Shown in pieces: positions 15,148 through 26,826 of a stretch of 64,000 nucleotides of DNA. A model generated the notes under the pieces. It searched no databases, was not told the origin of the DNA, and saw nothing but the letters and a program-made list of their open reading frames with translations. Within the stretch, counting starts at the first letter, position 1. Each line of letters opens with the position of its first letter. The stretch spans positions 1 through 64,000 of the forward strand of contig JAFUWX010000001.1 in the NCBI GenBank assembly GCA_017471025.1. The letters run 5' to 3'. A program made the position numbers and the translations under genes. The stretch comes from Bacteroidales bacterium (GTDB taxonomy: Bacteria; Bacteroidota; Bacteroidia; Bacteroidales; UBA932).

Positions 15148-16863
15148 TTACAGCGTCTGGCCGCCGATGAATTCCCGCATGATGGAGGTCGGGGGGATGG
15201 CGGCGATTTCGGAAGGTTGCAGCGCCACGACGAAGTCCAGGAATTTCAGCAGCCGGACGGCCTCGGTATAAGCCGGGGAATTCGGCGAAATCCGGCGCAG
15301 CAACGGCTCCGCATAGTATTTCAGCATGGGCAGTTCGAAAATCAGGGCGGAGTTGAACACCGCGTCTGCATTCTCCTGGAAGGGGAAGATGTTGCGGGTC
15401 TCGCCGCGGCGGACGCTGTTCCAGCGCAGAATCGTCTGCTCCGGGGTGATGCCGCGCACGCGGTTGTCGCGGACGATGCGCCGCAGCAGGCGGTTGTCCG
15501 ATGTGGACATGCTGTTGTTCTCGTCCAGGCCCAGGGAGGTCAGGGCCGAGGCATATACCCGGAAGATGCGGGCGTTGTCCACGGCCTGGGTCATCGCCGG
15601 ATTCAGGGCATGGATGCCTTCCATGATGAGGATGTCCCTGTCTTCCAGCTTCATCCGGCGGCCGTTGTACACCCGCTGTCCCTGCTTGAAGTCGAAGGTC
15701 GGGATCTCTATCTCGCGGCCCTCCAGCAAATCGTTGAGCTGGCGGTTCAGCAGGTCCAGGTCCATCGCGTACAGCGATTCGAAGTCATAGTCGCCGTTTT
15801 CGTCCTTGGGGGTATCCTCCCGGTTGTGGAAATAATTGTCCAGCTCGATGACTTTCGGATTGAGTCCCAGGACCTTGCATTGCAGGGCCAGGCGTAGGGA
15901 TGAGGAGGTCTTGCCGCTGGACGAAGGGCCGGCGATAAAGACGATCCGCACCTGGGAGCGGCGCTCGTATATCTGGTTGGCGATCTCGGCATACTTGCGC
16001 TCGTGCCGGGCCTCGGCCACATTGATGATTTCCACGGCATGCCCCTCCTGGATCTGTTTGTTGAGGGTCCCTACCCCGTTAATCCCGATGATGCGGCACC
16101 AGTCGGCATGGTTCTTCAGGGCCGTCGCGATCTTGGACTGGCGCTTCATCGGCAGCACCCGGGCGGGGTCACCGGGCATCGGGGTCTGCAGGCAGAATCC
16201 GTCGGCGAAGCCGCTGATATCAAATACCTTCAGGAATCCCGTAGAAGGGACGAGCGGACCATAGAAGGTATCCTGCGCATCCCCCAGGGTATAGAGGCTG
16301 GTGATGTAGCGGCCCAGGCTCTCGATCAGTTCGGCCTTGTCGGGCTGGTTCTGGCCCCGGAATACGGCCTGAACATCCTCCGAAAGCATTTTCTTCCGGC
16401 CGAAAGGCAGGTCCGCCTCCACGATTTCCCGCATCCGCCCGCGCAGGGCGTCCAGGTTGTCGTCGGTGATGAACCAGACCGGATGGCTGCCGTCCTCGCC
16501 GGCCTGCTGCTCCAGCAGCTCGCAGTACAGACCGCTCGGCAGGGAATGGTGGACGACCAGGATCTTGTCCGGGAATAGCTCCCGCACCGCCTTCTGCAGC
16601 ACGAAGCACAGGGACCGGATGTAGCACCGGCGTCCGTCGGGATGGTCCATGCCGATGAATTCCACCTCGTGGGAGACCACCAGCCTGTAGCGGAGCTCTT
16701 TCAGTTTATGGTCCACCAGTGCCGCCAGGACAGGGCCTTCCGCACCGGTCTTGGCATCGCGGATGACGATGCCGTGCTCCTGGGCGATTTCGGACAAGGG
16801 GGTTCCGAGGACGGCCTTGTGCATCCGTCCGTCGTTTACGCAGTAAATATCACAAATTTCCAT
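15148..16863 (-). CDS. Uridine-kinase-like nucleoside kinase with N-terminal ThrRS-like region
   Basis: A 571-aa protein of the long COG0572-type nucleoside kinases found in Bacteroidota and clostridia. The N-terminal third resembles the TGS and second additional domains of threonyl-tRNA synthetase. The C-terminal phosphoribulokinase/uridine kinase domain begins near residue 300, with P-loop GPSSSGKTS at 312-320 and the acidic segment ELDNYF shortly after, followed by DILIMEGIHALNP. It probably phosphorylates a ribonucleoside, but the substrate of this long form is not certain. The gene starts 7 bp after uvrA, so the two are translationally close. The ThrRS-like part lacks a full synthetase catalytic domain. 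Confidence 0.85.
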   Translation of the reverse strand: MEICDIYCVNDGRMHKAVLGTPLSEIAQEHGIVIRDAKTGAEGPVLAALVDHKLKELRYRLVVSHEVEFIGMDHPDGRRCYIRSLCFVLQKAVRELFPDKILVVHHSLPSGLYCELLEQQAGEDGSHPVWFITDDNLDALRGRMREIVEADLPFGRKKMLSEDVQAVFRGQNQPDKAELIESLGRYITSLYTLGDAQDTFYGPLVPSTGFLKVFDISGFADGFCLQTPMPGDPARVLPMKRQSKIATALKNHADWCRIIGINGVGTLNKQIQEGHAVEIINVAEARHERKYAEIANQIYERRSQVRIVFIAGPSSSGKTSSSLRLALQCKVLGLNPKVIELDNYFHNREDTPKDENGDYDFESLYAMDLDLLNRQLNDLLEGREIEIPTFDFKQGQRVYNGRRMKLEDRDILIMEGIHALNPAMTQAVDNARIFRVYASALTSLGLDENNSMSTSDNRLLRRIVRDNRVRGITPEQTILRWNSVRRGETRNIFPFQENADAVFNSALIFELPMLKYYAEPLLRRISPNSPAYTEAVRLLKFLDFVVALQPSEIAAIPPTSIMREFIGGQTL

Positions 16864-16870
16864 AGTACGA

Positions 16871-19663
<2,793 letters not shown>

Positions 19664-19669
19664 ATTCTA

Positions 19670-19677
19670 CAAATTTA
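19670..19677 (-). promoter_or_regulatory. -7 box (TAAATTTG) of uvrA
   Basis: The minus-strand TAAATTTG is only 6 bp from the uvrA ATG (19663), implying a very short or absent leader. It lies back to back with the plus-strand box at 19680-19687. Confidence 0.5.
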
Positions 19678-19679
19678 AC

Positions 19680-19687
19680 TATTTTTG
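19680..19687 (+). promoter_or_regulatory. -7 box (TATTTTTG) of the metallo-hydrolase gene
   Basis: TATTTTTG matches TAnnTTTG, 19 bp before the ATG at 19707. This supports that ATG over in-frame codons farther upstream that would lie inside uvrA. Confidence 0.6.
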
Positions 19688-19706
19688 CAGAAAAATACGG
19701 TATTCG

Positions 19707-20387
19707 ATGCTCAACATAAAGACATTTTCTTTTAATCCTTTTCAGGAAAAGACCATCCTGCTGTGGGATGACAGCGGCGAAGGGGTCATCGTGGACCCCG
19801 GCAACCACGACGCCGTGGAGACGGACCAGCTGACCGGCTATATCGCCCGGCAGGGCATCCGCCCGAAGGCCATCTGGCTGACCCACGGCCATCCCGACCA
19901 TGTCTTCGGGGCCAAAGGGCTCCATGAGCGCTACGATATTCCCGTGTATGTACATCCGGACGAGGCGACGACCCTGGCTTTCAGCGGGGACATCGCCCAG
20001 AAATTCGGACTCCGGTCCCTGGACGTGGATTTTCCCCGGCAGGAGATCCGGGAAGGGGACGTCCTCCGTTTCGGGCAGACCGCCTTCGAGGTCATTGACA
20101 CCCCGGGGCATACCGCCGGCGGGGTCTGCTTCCTGGACAAGACCGACAAGGTGCTACTGAGCGGCGACACGCTCTTCCGCGGGGCCATCGGCCGCACGGA
20201 CCTCATCGGCGGCGATTACGACAAGCTGATCGTCTCGGTCATGGACAAAATCATGGGGCTGGACGGAGACATCGAGGTCATCCCGGGCCATGGGGAGATC
20301 ACCGACATCGCCTACGAACGCACCCACAACCCCTTCCTGCAGCCCTTCAACGAGCCCGAAGCGGACTGGGACCCGGATAACCTGTAA
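19707..20387 (+). CDS. Metallo-beta-lactamase fold hydrolase (glyoxalase II-like)
   Basis: A 226-aa cytoplasmic hydrolase. Metal ligands are all visible: LTHGHPDHV (HxHxDH), then DTPGHTAGG, SGDTLFRGAIGRTD and the final PGHGEIT. The ATG at 19707 was chosen because a -7 box lies just before it and the protein then begins with a first beta strand. The family includes hydroxyacylglutathione hydrolase and many short MBL proteins of unknown thioester or lactone substrate. It lacks the C-terminal helical domain of true glyoxalase II, so the precise substrate is unknown. It is divergent from uvrA and convergent with the export operon. Confidence 0.88.
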   Translation: MLNIKTFSFNPFQEKTILLWDDSGEGVIVDPGNHDAVETDQLTGYIARQGIRPKAIWLTHGHPDHVFGAKGLHERYDIPVYVHPDEATTLAFSGDIAQKFGLRSLDVDFPRQEIREGDVLRFGQTAFEVIDTPGHTAGGVCFLDKTDKVLLSGDTLFRGAIGRTDLIGGDYDKLIVSVMDKIMGLDGDIEVIPGHGEITDIAYERTHNPFLQPFNEPEADWDPDNL

Positions 20388-20435
20388 TCCGCGGAGTATG
20401 GCGGAGACGGCCTGTTGTACGTAGAAGCCGTTGAC

Positions 20436-21638
20436 TTAATTCCCTTTTCTTTCGATGACCTTATTCTCCACAAAGACGGATACACAGGCGAGGAAGTAAT
20501 AGATGACGGTCTGGACGGTCATGGCGCGCAGTTCGGGGGCGATATCGGCAAGGGTGCATCCGGCGGTATTGAGGTTGATGAAAGCCCGGCAGCCGAAGGT
20601 GGAGGGGAAGAGGTATCCCACACACTGCCAGAACTGGGGGATTGCAGATGTCGGCCATGAAAAGCCCGTCAGGAACATGCAGATGGGCGATACGGACAGA
20701 AAGAGCACAAAGACCGTCTCCCGCCGCCAGATCAGGCTTGACCAGGTGAAGGTGAAGAAGATACAGTCGATGATATAGAAAACCAGCAGTGTCATGATGT
20801 CTCCCCAGAAGGCGTGTTGCGGCAGATGGAACAGCCGGGGAATCAAAAGGGCGATCAGCGTCCCTGTAACCAGGTACACCGCCAGATAGGCTGCCCCTCG
20901 CCCGAGGACTACGCGTCCCACACCAAGCCCTTGGAGATTGCTGGGCATGGAGGCGAAGCTTCTGTTCTGTTCCCTGAGCGTTCCGGCCAGCAATGAGCCT
21001 CCATAGAACATCGTCTGCTGTATCACCAGAAGCAAAGCGGCCGATATGAAGAAAATCGTGTACGAGAAAGGCCTGTTGTAAGGAATCTGCTCGTCGGAGA
21101 GGACGGGGCGGACCAGTTGGTCTGCGCTCTGTCCATCCAGTCCCGAGGCGGTATAGCGTTCTGTCTGGATCTCGTGCATTTCATCCAACATGGTGAGGCT
21201 GGTCCCCATGGTGAGGCACTTGTAGTAGAGGAAGCTGGACATGTCGGCATACGTAGAGACATGCCCCTGCTCGCCGCGCACCAGGCGTTCGTCAAAATCG
21301 GCCGGGATGTAGATGATTCCATGTACCTTCTGACGCTGCATCAAATCGCGGGCTTCTTCCAGGGACGTGCAGGAACAGAGAATCTCACATTCACGGGTGG
21401 CATCCACTTTCTGGAGATAACGCCGGCTGTACGAGCCGGAAGAACGGTCGATCACGGCGACGGGCATCTCGTCCACCGTCCCGTTCATATAGATGAGGTT
21501 ATACAGAACCGGATACAGCAGTCCTCCCACAAAGAAGATAATGAGCACGCCTGCATCCGTGAAAATGAGCTTCAGCTCGTTGACAAAGATGTCGTACCCG
21601 TTTCTTATCCACTTGCCAAAGTAATTAATCCCTTTCAT
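20436..21638 (-). CDS. ABC-2 type transporter permease (second of pair)
   Basis: A 400-aa inner membrane protein. One transmembrane helix lies near the N terminus (ELKLIFTDAGVLIIFFVGGLLYP region), followed by a large extracytoplasmic domain of about 150 residues and five to six C-terminal helices, as in YhhJ/YbhR-like permeases. The ATG at 21638 is preferred to a TTG at 21665; it overlaps the preceding permease by 14 bp, indicating translational coupling. With TolC, HlyD and the other permease it forms a tripartite export system. No ATPase is encoded in the cluster, which is unusual for ABC exporters. The substrate is unknown; drugs, lipids or small toxins are candidates. Confidence 0.87.
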   Translation of the reverse strand: MKGINYFGKWIRNGYDIFVNELKLIFTDAGVLIIFFVGGLLYPVLYNLIYMNGTVDEMPVAVIDRSSGSYSRRYLQKVDATRECEILCSCTSLEEARDLMQRQKVHGIIYIPADFDERLVRGEQGHVSTYADMSSFLYYKCLTMGTSLTMLDEMHEIQTERYTASGLDGQSADQLVRPVLSDEQIPYNRPFSYTIFFISAALLLVIQQTMFYGGSLLAGTLREQNRSFASMPSNLQGLGVGRVVLGRGAAYLAVYLVTGTLIALLIPRLFHLPQHAFWGDIMTLLVFYIIDCIFFTFTWSSLIWRRETVFVLFLSVSPICMFLTGFSWPTSAIPQFWQCVGYLFPSTFGCRAFINLNTAGCTLADIAPELRAMTVQTVIYYFLACVSVFVENKVIERKGN

Positions 21639-22788
21639 AGTCTTGCATGACATAGGCGGCTTCAAGCCGTTTCATAAATACGGCGGGAAGAAACATAAAT
21701 AACAGAAGATGAATAACTTCCTGCCACCATCCGGAAAATCCGCTGCCCCAGATTGTCTCTTGAACATGGAACAGGTAGTAATGCCTCAACGGGAAAATCG
21801 CGCTGAATCCCTGCACATACGGCGGCATGGCCTCCACGGGAAGGGAAAAGCCGGAAAGCGAAAAGGCCAGCACGCTGATGATGGCCCCGACGCTGATGGC
21901 GATGCGCAGTACCGGGAACAGTTCGATGATAAACAGTCCCAGCGCCTCGGAAGCGCTCACCAGGAGCAGAACATCCAGGAACATCCACCATAGGGAGCCA
22001 TCGAGCGGATACTTAAGCCAATGGAAAAGCAGCAGTTCCAGGCCTATACCCAGCAGGGTGAAGATGATGTTGTAGGGAAACAGCTTGCCGAGAAGGGCCA
22101 GTTCGATGGAGCCTCCCGTCGTGCGCATCAAGTGCCGGGAAGTGCCATATTTCAGTTCTGAACCGACGGCGTAGATGGTGATGAGTATAACGATCATTTC
22201 CAGCACGCCGGGCAGGATGACGCCATTGAGGTAAACCCCGTAGTTGGTGGTGGGGTTGCCGATCTGGTGCTGGTCAAGCACGATGGGCTGTATGCGGTTC
22301 ATGATTTCGCGCTCATTTACGCCCTTGGCCCTCAGGACCTGCCTTTGGACCGCTCCGTTGGTGAGGTTCACCATCGTCAGGATATCCTTGTATGCCAGCG
22401 CCCCGCCCACGAAATACAGGGAATTCACATAATAGCCGATGTGCGGCTGCCTGTTCGCCTGAATATCGGCATTGAACCCCTTCGGAAGGACGACGAAAGC
22501 GGTAATCTTGCCGGTCTGCATATCGGCCCGCGCGCGGTGCAGGTCGTCGTAATAAATGACCTTTCCCAGCTGCGTCGCATCCAGTTGGTCGGCAAAAGTG
22601 CGTGACGTGGAGCTGTGGTCCTCATCGACGATGCCGATAGGGAGGTCATGCGGAAGACCGTCCTGGAAGAAGCTCAGGTAGAAGAGTGCATTGACAGCCA
22701 ACGCCCCTACCGAGGCGAGCAGATAAACCGGACGCTTCCGGATGATGAGCATCTCCCTCCGGATAACATTCCAAAGCGTTTTCATCAT
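21625..22788 (-). CDS. ABC-2 type transporter permease (first of pair)
   Basis: A 387-aa inner membrane permease homologous in layout to the product of the next gene: an N-terminal helix (PVYLLASVGALAVNALFYL), a periplasmic domain (DHSSTSRTFADQLDATQ), then a C-terminal group of helices including EMIVILITIYAVGSELKYGT, a stretch typical of ABC2_membrane_3 proteins. It overlaps the HlyD gene by 4 bp (ATGA type) and the next permease gene by 14 bp. The two probably form a heterodimer. They need an ATPase supplied from elsewhere, or work in a different way. Confidence 0.88.
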   Translation of the reverse strand: MMKTLWNVIRREMLIIRKRPVYLLASVGALAVNALFYLSFFQDGLPHDLPIGIVDEDHSSTSRTFADQLDATQLGKVIYYDDLHRARADMQTGKITAFVVLPKGFNADIQANRQPHIGYYVNSLYFVGGALAYKDILTMVNLTNGAVQRQVLRAKGVNEREIMNRIQPIVLDQHQIGNPTTNYGVYLNGVILPGVLEMIVILITIYAVGSELKYGTSRHLMRTTGGSIELALLGKLFPYNIIFTLLGIGLELLLFHWLKYPLDGSLWWMFLDVLLLVSASEALGLFIIELFPVLRIAISVGAIISVLAFSLSGFSLPVEAMPPYVQGFSAIFPLRHYYLFHVQETIWGSGFSGWWQEVIHLLLFMFLPAVFMKRLEAAYVMQDYERD

Positions 22789-23777
22789 TCACTGACATTC
22801 AAGATCACGCTCATTCCGGGACGCAGTCCATCTACCGGGTAGTCGGGCCGGGCGCGTACTTCGAAGGTGCGTGTATCGAACTCTCCTATCTCCCGGCTCG
22901 CCTTCCAGGTTGCGTAGGATTCCCGGGCAGCCAAGTAATAGACCGTGGCGGTTATCGGACGATTCCCCAAAGCAGGGACGGTGAGCGAAAGCTTGTCACC
23001 GCTCTGCATGTTGTTGAGCCTGTCCTCGCGGATGTTGAAGCTCAGCCACATGTCGGAGAGGTCTTGAATCGTCATGATGGGCGCGCCCTGGCCGACCAGT
23101 TCGCCTACTTTGGGATAGATATCGGCGATAATCCCGTCCGCCGGGGAGGTAAGGCGGATTTCGTCTTGGTAGGAATTCACAAGCTCTACGGCGGCGTTTG
23201 CGCGCTCGACCAGCGCGATGGCGGCGTCCTTATCTTCCTGCCTTGCGCCTTTTACGGCCATGGAGTATTGGCTGCGGGCGGCTTTGGCTGTGGCTACCGC
23301 AGCCTTGTACTGGGCCTCCACCTCGTCATATTTCTGGTCTGACACCACCTTTTGGTCATGCAGCGTTTTTATCCGTTCGAATGATTTCCTCATGACCTCC
23401 TGCCCCACAAGAGCCTTCTGCCACAGCTCATAAGCACCGGTAATCTGCTCTTGCAGGGCACCGTTCATGGCTTTATCCTTCTGGGCGGTAGCGGCTGCCT
23501 TCGCCGCGTTCGCTTCGGCGATTTTCGCGCGGATTTCGGGGGAGTCGATAATGACGAGCGTGTCTCCCTTACGGACCAGCTGGCCTTCCGTGCCGCGGAA
23601 CTCTTCAATCCTGCCGGGGACCTTTCCGGAGATGCGGTATTCCGCGGCTTCGGCCTCGCCCTGGATGACGATGGGCTGGGGACGCGAAACGATGTATCCG
23701 ACGATGGATATGGTCAGCAATATGGCAATCAAGGCGGCGACGCCGATGAGGAGATTATAGTTTTTCTGGGGTTTCAT
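22785..23777 (-). CDS. HlyD family membrane fusion protein
   Basis: A 330-aa periplasmic adaptor anchored by one N-terminal helix (about residues 10-30). A half biotinyl-lipoyl segment (VIQGEAEAAEYRISGKVPGRI) is followed by a long coiled-coil hairpin rich in Ala, Lys and Glu (about 80-185), the second half motif (LTSPADGIIADIYPKVGELV) and a beta-barrel domain. This arrangement links an inner membrane transporter to TolC. It lies between the TolC gene (8 bp gap) and the first permease (4-bp overlap) in one operon. Confidence 0.92.
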   Translation of the reverse strand: MKPQKNYNLLIGVAALIAILLTISIVGYIVSRPQPIVIQGEAEAAEYRISGKVPGRIEEFRGTEGQLVRKGDTLVIIDSPEIRAKIAEANAAKAAATAQKDKAMNGALQEQITGAYELWQKALVGQEVMRKSFERIKTLHDQKVVSDQKYDEVEAQYKAAVATAKAARSQYSMAVKGARQEDKDAAIALVERANAAVELVNSYQDEIRLTSPADGIIADIYPKVGELVGQGAPIMTIQDLSDMWLSFNIREDRLNNMQSGDKLSLTVPALGNRPITATVYYLAARESYATWKASREIGEFDTRTFEVRARPDYPVDGLRPGMSVILNVSE

Positions 23778-23785
23778 AGTCTGTA

Positions 23786-25300
23786 TCAGTTGTTTGAATG
23801 ATATTGTCCTTCGGCTTTTCTGAGGCTGGATGCACAGATTTGCAGCTGAATGCCGGCGTCGATGAATTCGCTGTGCGCGCTGAGCCAGGCGGTATGGGCC
23901 GCAAGTGCCGTGCTCGTGGGAATGATTCCCGCTTCGTAGCCGACTTTCGCTGAGCGGAGGTTCTCGTCGGCGCTGGCCAGGTTGGAGGCGGCCATTTCGA
24001 GTTTCTGCCTTGCTTCGGCAAATAGTTTTCGCTGCTGACTCACCTGAAGTTCAATCATTTCGCGGGCATTGCCCAGCTGGTCGTCGTACAGTCTGGCTTC
24101 AGCCTGGGCTTTCTTGTATTTGAAAAGGCTCTCGCCGCCGTGGAAGATAGGAATGCGTACCAGGACGCCGGCGCTGAGATTCCCTCCCTGCCACGTAGTC
24201 TGGAAGCCATTGAAGGTATTGGGATTGGTCAAGGTATATGCACCGACAAGGGCCACGGTGGGCATCATGTCGGCACGGGCGATCTTGGCCTTGCGGTCGT
24301 ATATCTGCGAGGCGAGTTCCAGGCTGCGGGTCTCCGGCCGGGTGGCATAAATGTCTTCCAGGCTTGCCTGGACAGGGGCTGAAGGTTCAGGAATCACATC
24401 ACGGCCTTCATCGGCCAGGATGATATCGCTGTCCAGCGGAAGGCCGATTCGCTGGCAGAGGAGCATTTTGGCCAAAGCAAGGCCATGGGTGGCTTGGGTC
24501 AGCAGCATGGCGGCTTCATTGGCCTTTACCTTTACCTGGAGCGCATCGGACTGGGTGGATACACCTGCCGATATGGCAGCATCCACATCCCCCAGCATCC
24601 GGGTCAGGAGTTCGGAATAGCTTTCCGCAAGCTTTTTCTTCTCGGATATGGAAATGATCTGCCAATATGCCTGGTCAACATCAAGAAGGATGTCGGCTTC
24701 TTTCATGTCATACTGCGACTGGGCCAATTGCTGGGCCAAGGACGCCATCTGATTGCTATACACGATTTTACCGCCGACGAAAACAGGCTGCTCGATGGTG
24801 ACGGCCCCTGCCCAGATGTTATGGAGGTCGGGGTGGAGACCGGCATCGATTTCTTCACCGATAGCGTTTATGGGCGTGGCAATGTCCACTTTGTCAGGGG
24901 AATTCCTGAATTCGTCAAGCAGCGCGTGACCGATTTCCTTTATCCTCCCGGATTCCATCTTGTCCACGCGCGAACCCATGGCGTCCCAAATATCATTGTC
25001 CAGGGTCGTACCTGCATTGCGAAGGCGCGCAGACTGCTCGTCGCTGATGAGTTTGACATCCCGGGTGTTATACAGATACGCTCCGGTGGCACCCATCTTA
25101 GGGAAATAATTGGCGATGGCTATTTTACGGTCATAGCCGGCCATCTCTTCTTTAATCCTGGCCTGATCCAGGTCCTTGCTTTGCCTAAGTGCCATCTCCC
25201 GGCACGTTTGAAGGCTTAGGGGCTGCCCGTTATACGTGGTCTGCGCATGCAAGCAGACGCTGCCAAGCAGCAGGGCGCCCATCCATACGATTTTTTTCAT
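23786..25300 (-). CDS. TolC family outer membrane efflux protein
   Basis: A 504-aa outer membrane factor with signal peptide ending near LHAQ. It has the duplicated OEP repeat pattern with long helices (NYFPKMGATGAYLY in the first half, ADMMPTVALVGAYTLTNP in the second). TolC trimers form the channel-tunnel of tripartite efflux systems. It is the first gene of the operon tolC-hlyD-permease-permease. The family's usual length is 420-500 aa; the extra length is an insertion around residues 90-150 (DNDIWDAMGSRVDKMES). No ideal promoter was found in the 267-bp region upstream. Confidence 0.92.
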   Translation of the reverse strand: MKKIVWMGALLLGSVCLHAQTTYNGQPLSLQTCREMALRQSKDLDQARIKEEMAGYDRKIAIANYFPKMGATGAYLYNTRDVKLISDEQSARLRNAGTTLDNDIWDAMGSRVDKMESGRIKEIGHALLDEFRNSPDKVDIATPINAIGEEIDAGLHPDLHNIWAGAVTIEQPVFVGGKIVYSNQMASLAQQLAQSQYDMKEADILLDVDQAYWQIISISEKKKLAESYSELLTRMLGDVDAAISAGVSTQSDALQVKVKANEAAMLLTQATHGLALAKMLLCQRIGLPLDSDIILADEGRDVIPEPSAPVQASLEDIYATRPETRSLELASQIYDRKAKIARADMMPTVALVGAYTLTNPNTFNGFQTTWQGGNLSAGVLVRIPIFHGGESLFKYKKAQAEARLYDDQLGNAREMIELQVSQQRKLFAEARQKLEMAASNLASADENLRSAKVGYEAGIIPTSTALAAHTAWLSAHSEFIDAGIQLQICASSLRKAEGQYHSNN

Positions 25301-25460
25301 TTCTGTCCATTATCTACTACACCTTGCGCTTATGCAAAAATGTTGCCTATAAAATACATTTTTGAATATTAATAGGCCAGAAATTATTCTTTTGGTAGAA
25401 AATTGAGTAAAAATGAAAATTAACGTGGCAGCGGCCGCAGGATGGCTCGGCTATATCCAA

Positions 25461-25492
25461 TTTTCCCCTGGCACGGCTGTACCAGGGGAAAT
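25461..25492. terminator. Strong hairpin between lipoprotein gene and TolC operon
   Basis: TTTCCCCTGG (25462-25471) pairs perfectly with CCAGGGGAAA (25482-25491) around a 10-nt loop. It lies 76 bp past the stop of the lipoprotein gene on the minus strand, so it probably ends that transcript. It could also be an operator upstream of tolC. Confidence 0.6.
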
Positions 25493-25567
25493 TCATGATA
25501 GTGCTAATAATCAATGGTTTATAGCTCGGACGCCTGATTTGACATCCGTATTTAGGGAGCCAGTCGC

Positions 25568-26611
25568 TTAACGTTTATAGAACCAGGGGGTCAACCCTAC
25601 CGCCCCGCCGAAGGCCTCGGTCCCGTCAGGCGATACGCACAAATCGAAATTACAAAGATCCATGGCGTTCGAACGGATACTCTCTCCCGTTTCCCAGAGC
25701 ATGAACTTGAAATTATACGGTTCCGCCGCGTATTCCTTGGCATGTTCTTCGGGGTTCCAGCCCATATTCAAGATATCTCTGACGCTATACCACTGATAGG
25801 GGCTCTGCAGGGCGAGGGTCTCCGGGTTCAGCGACCCATACGAATAATCCCAGCTATCCTCAAACTCATCGGTCGGGGGGCCCCATGCGCTCCAGCTGAT
25901 GGAATTCGCCTCGACGTAATGGCCGGACCAGATATGGTCGTCATCCGTTTCGATGTGGAGATTGCCGTTCTCCAGGGTGAATTTCCCCTGGATATGATAG
26001 CCCCACGCGGGAACATACAGGTCTATGTCAGACCCACTGACTACCATACATATTCTGTAATCGACGTCTGGAGTATAGGCGGCCGGCTTGTTCCCGTTAT
26101 GCGGTGCATCCCAACGGCCATCTCCAAGGGTTCCGGATTGCACCGTCGCTCCTTCTTTGGTATAACTTGAATAGGACCGTGATGTCTCACCATCGTCTCC
26201 TTCATATTCATCAATCAAGACCAGCCAGGCTTTGCCGCCGATCAGGCGCACCTTCACAAGCCTTGTCTCTCCATCGTCGCCAAGAAAGTTGATGCTGCTG
26301 TCCGTCTCGTTGAAGGTCCATTTTCCGGTATGTTCCGTGTCCCATCCGATTTCCGTGTAAGTGCCGTCTTCCTTGAACTTGAACGCGACCGTCTCTCCGC
26401 TGCACCAGTTGCCCACAAAATCTGCAGCTGTGATTTGGGCGTCAACGGGGTCCTGGGACTCATCTGAAGGATTGGTGGACGGATTTCCGCTCGGGTCCGC
26501 ACTCGCCGACGGGTCCTTGCTGGTATCGGTCGAGGTGCCGTCTGCTTTTCCGCAGCCCGCTGCCAACAGGGCGACCCCTGCAATCAAAGCTAAAAGATAA
26601 TTCTTTGACAT
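25568..26611 (-). CDS. Lipocalin-like lipoprotein, function unknown
   Basis: A 347-aa lipoprotein (lipobox LAAGC, Cys20) with a Ser/Asp/Pro-rich tether of about 35 residues. The first folded part (about 60-150) starts with DFVGNWCSGETVAFKFKEDG, the FxGxW opening and repeated strands typical of lipocalin-like proteins of Bacteroidota. The remaining 190 residues are beta-rich with many Trp and Tyr, and I do not recognise a family. There is a -7 box 26 bp before the ATG, and a hairpin follows the stop, so it is probably a single-gene unit. Its role may be ligand binding at the envelope, but this is only inferred from the fold. Confidence 0.75.
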   Translation of the reverse strand: MSKNYLLALIAGVALLAAGCGKADGTSTDTSKDPSASADPSGNPSTNPSDESQDPVDAQITAADFVGNWCSGETVAFKFKEDGTYTEIGWDTEHTGKWTFNETDSSINFLGDDGETRLVKVRLIGGKAWLVLIDEYEGDDGETSRSYSSYTKEGATVQSGTLGDGRWDAPHNGNKPAAYTPDVDYRICMVVSGSDIDLYVPAWGYHIQGKFTLENGNLHIETDDDHIWSGHYVEANSISWSAWGPPTDEFEDSWDYSYGSLNPETLALQSPYQWYSVRDILNMGWNPEEHAKEYAAEPYNFKFMLWETGESIRSNAMDLCNFDLCVSPDGTEAFGGAVGLTPWFYKR

Positions 26612-26636
26612 AAGATAAAAGGATAATGGTTCTCCG

Positions 26637-26644
26637 CAAAGATA
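26637..26644 (-). promoter_or_regulatory. -7 box (TATCTTTG) of the lipocalin-like gene
   Basis: The minus-strand TATCTTTG lies 25 bp before the ATG at 26611. No TTTG at ideal spacing was found. The rest of the gap to 26826 holds no feature I recognise. Confidence 0.5.
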
Positions 26645-26826
26645 TGCAAATGTGCATGAAGGCTAATGACAATTCTCAAATAAGTACGTGACAAATCTTA
26701 AAATATTTTGACGTTGTTGGGCCAGGCTGGCGCAGGGAGCCATGATATCCATCGATAACTGTACCTCGGGCACGATTTCCGGAGGCTTTCATGCTGTTGT
26801 CTTGCCGGACTGGCCGACGCTGGCGA

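Noticed and set aside
11911..15897. Very long plus-strand reading frame of 1328 codons
   Set aside because: It runs antisense to the acyl-CoA synthetase, both deoxynucleoside kinases and the nucleoside kinase, all with clear family motifs. Long antisense frames are a product of high GC and codon bias; the same applies to those at 34-2736, 2609-5266, 17027-19678, 30304-32001, 37345-39405, 44249-47335 and 47383-49656.
25301..25400. Promoter of the tolC operon
   Set aside because: Several near matches on the minus strand (for example CATTTTTG) lack the first T of TAnnTTTG and a partner TTTG at the right distance, so none was annotated.
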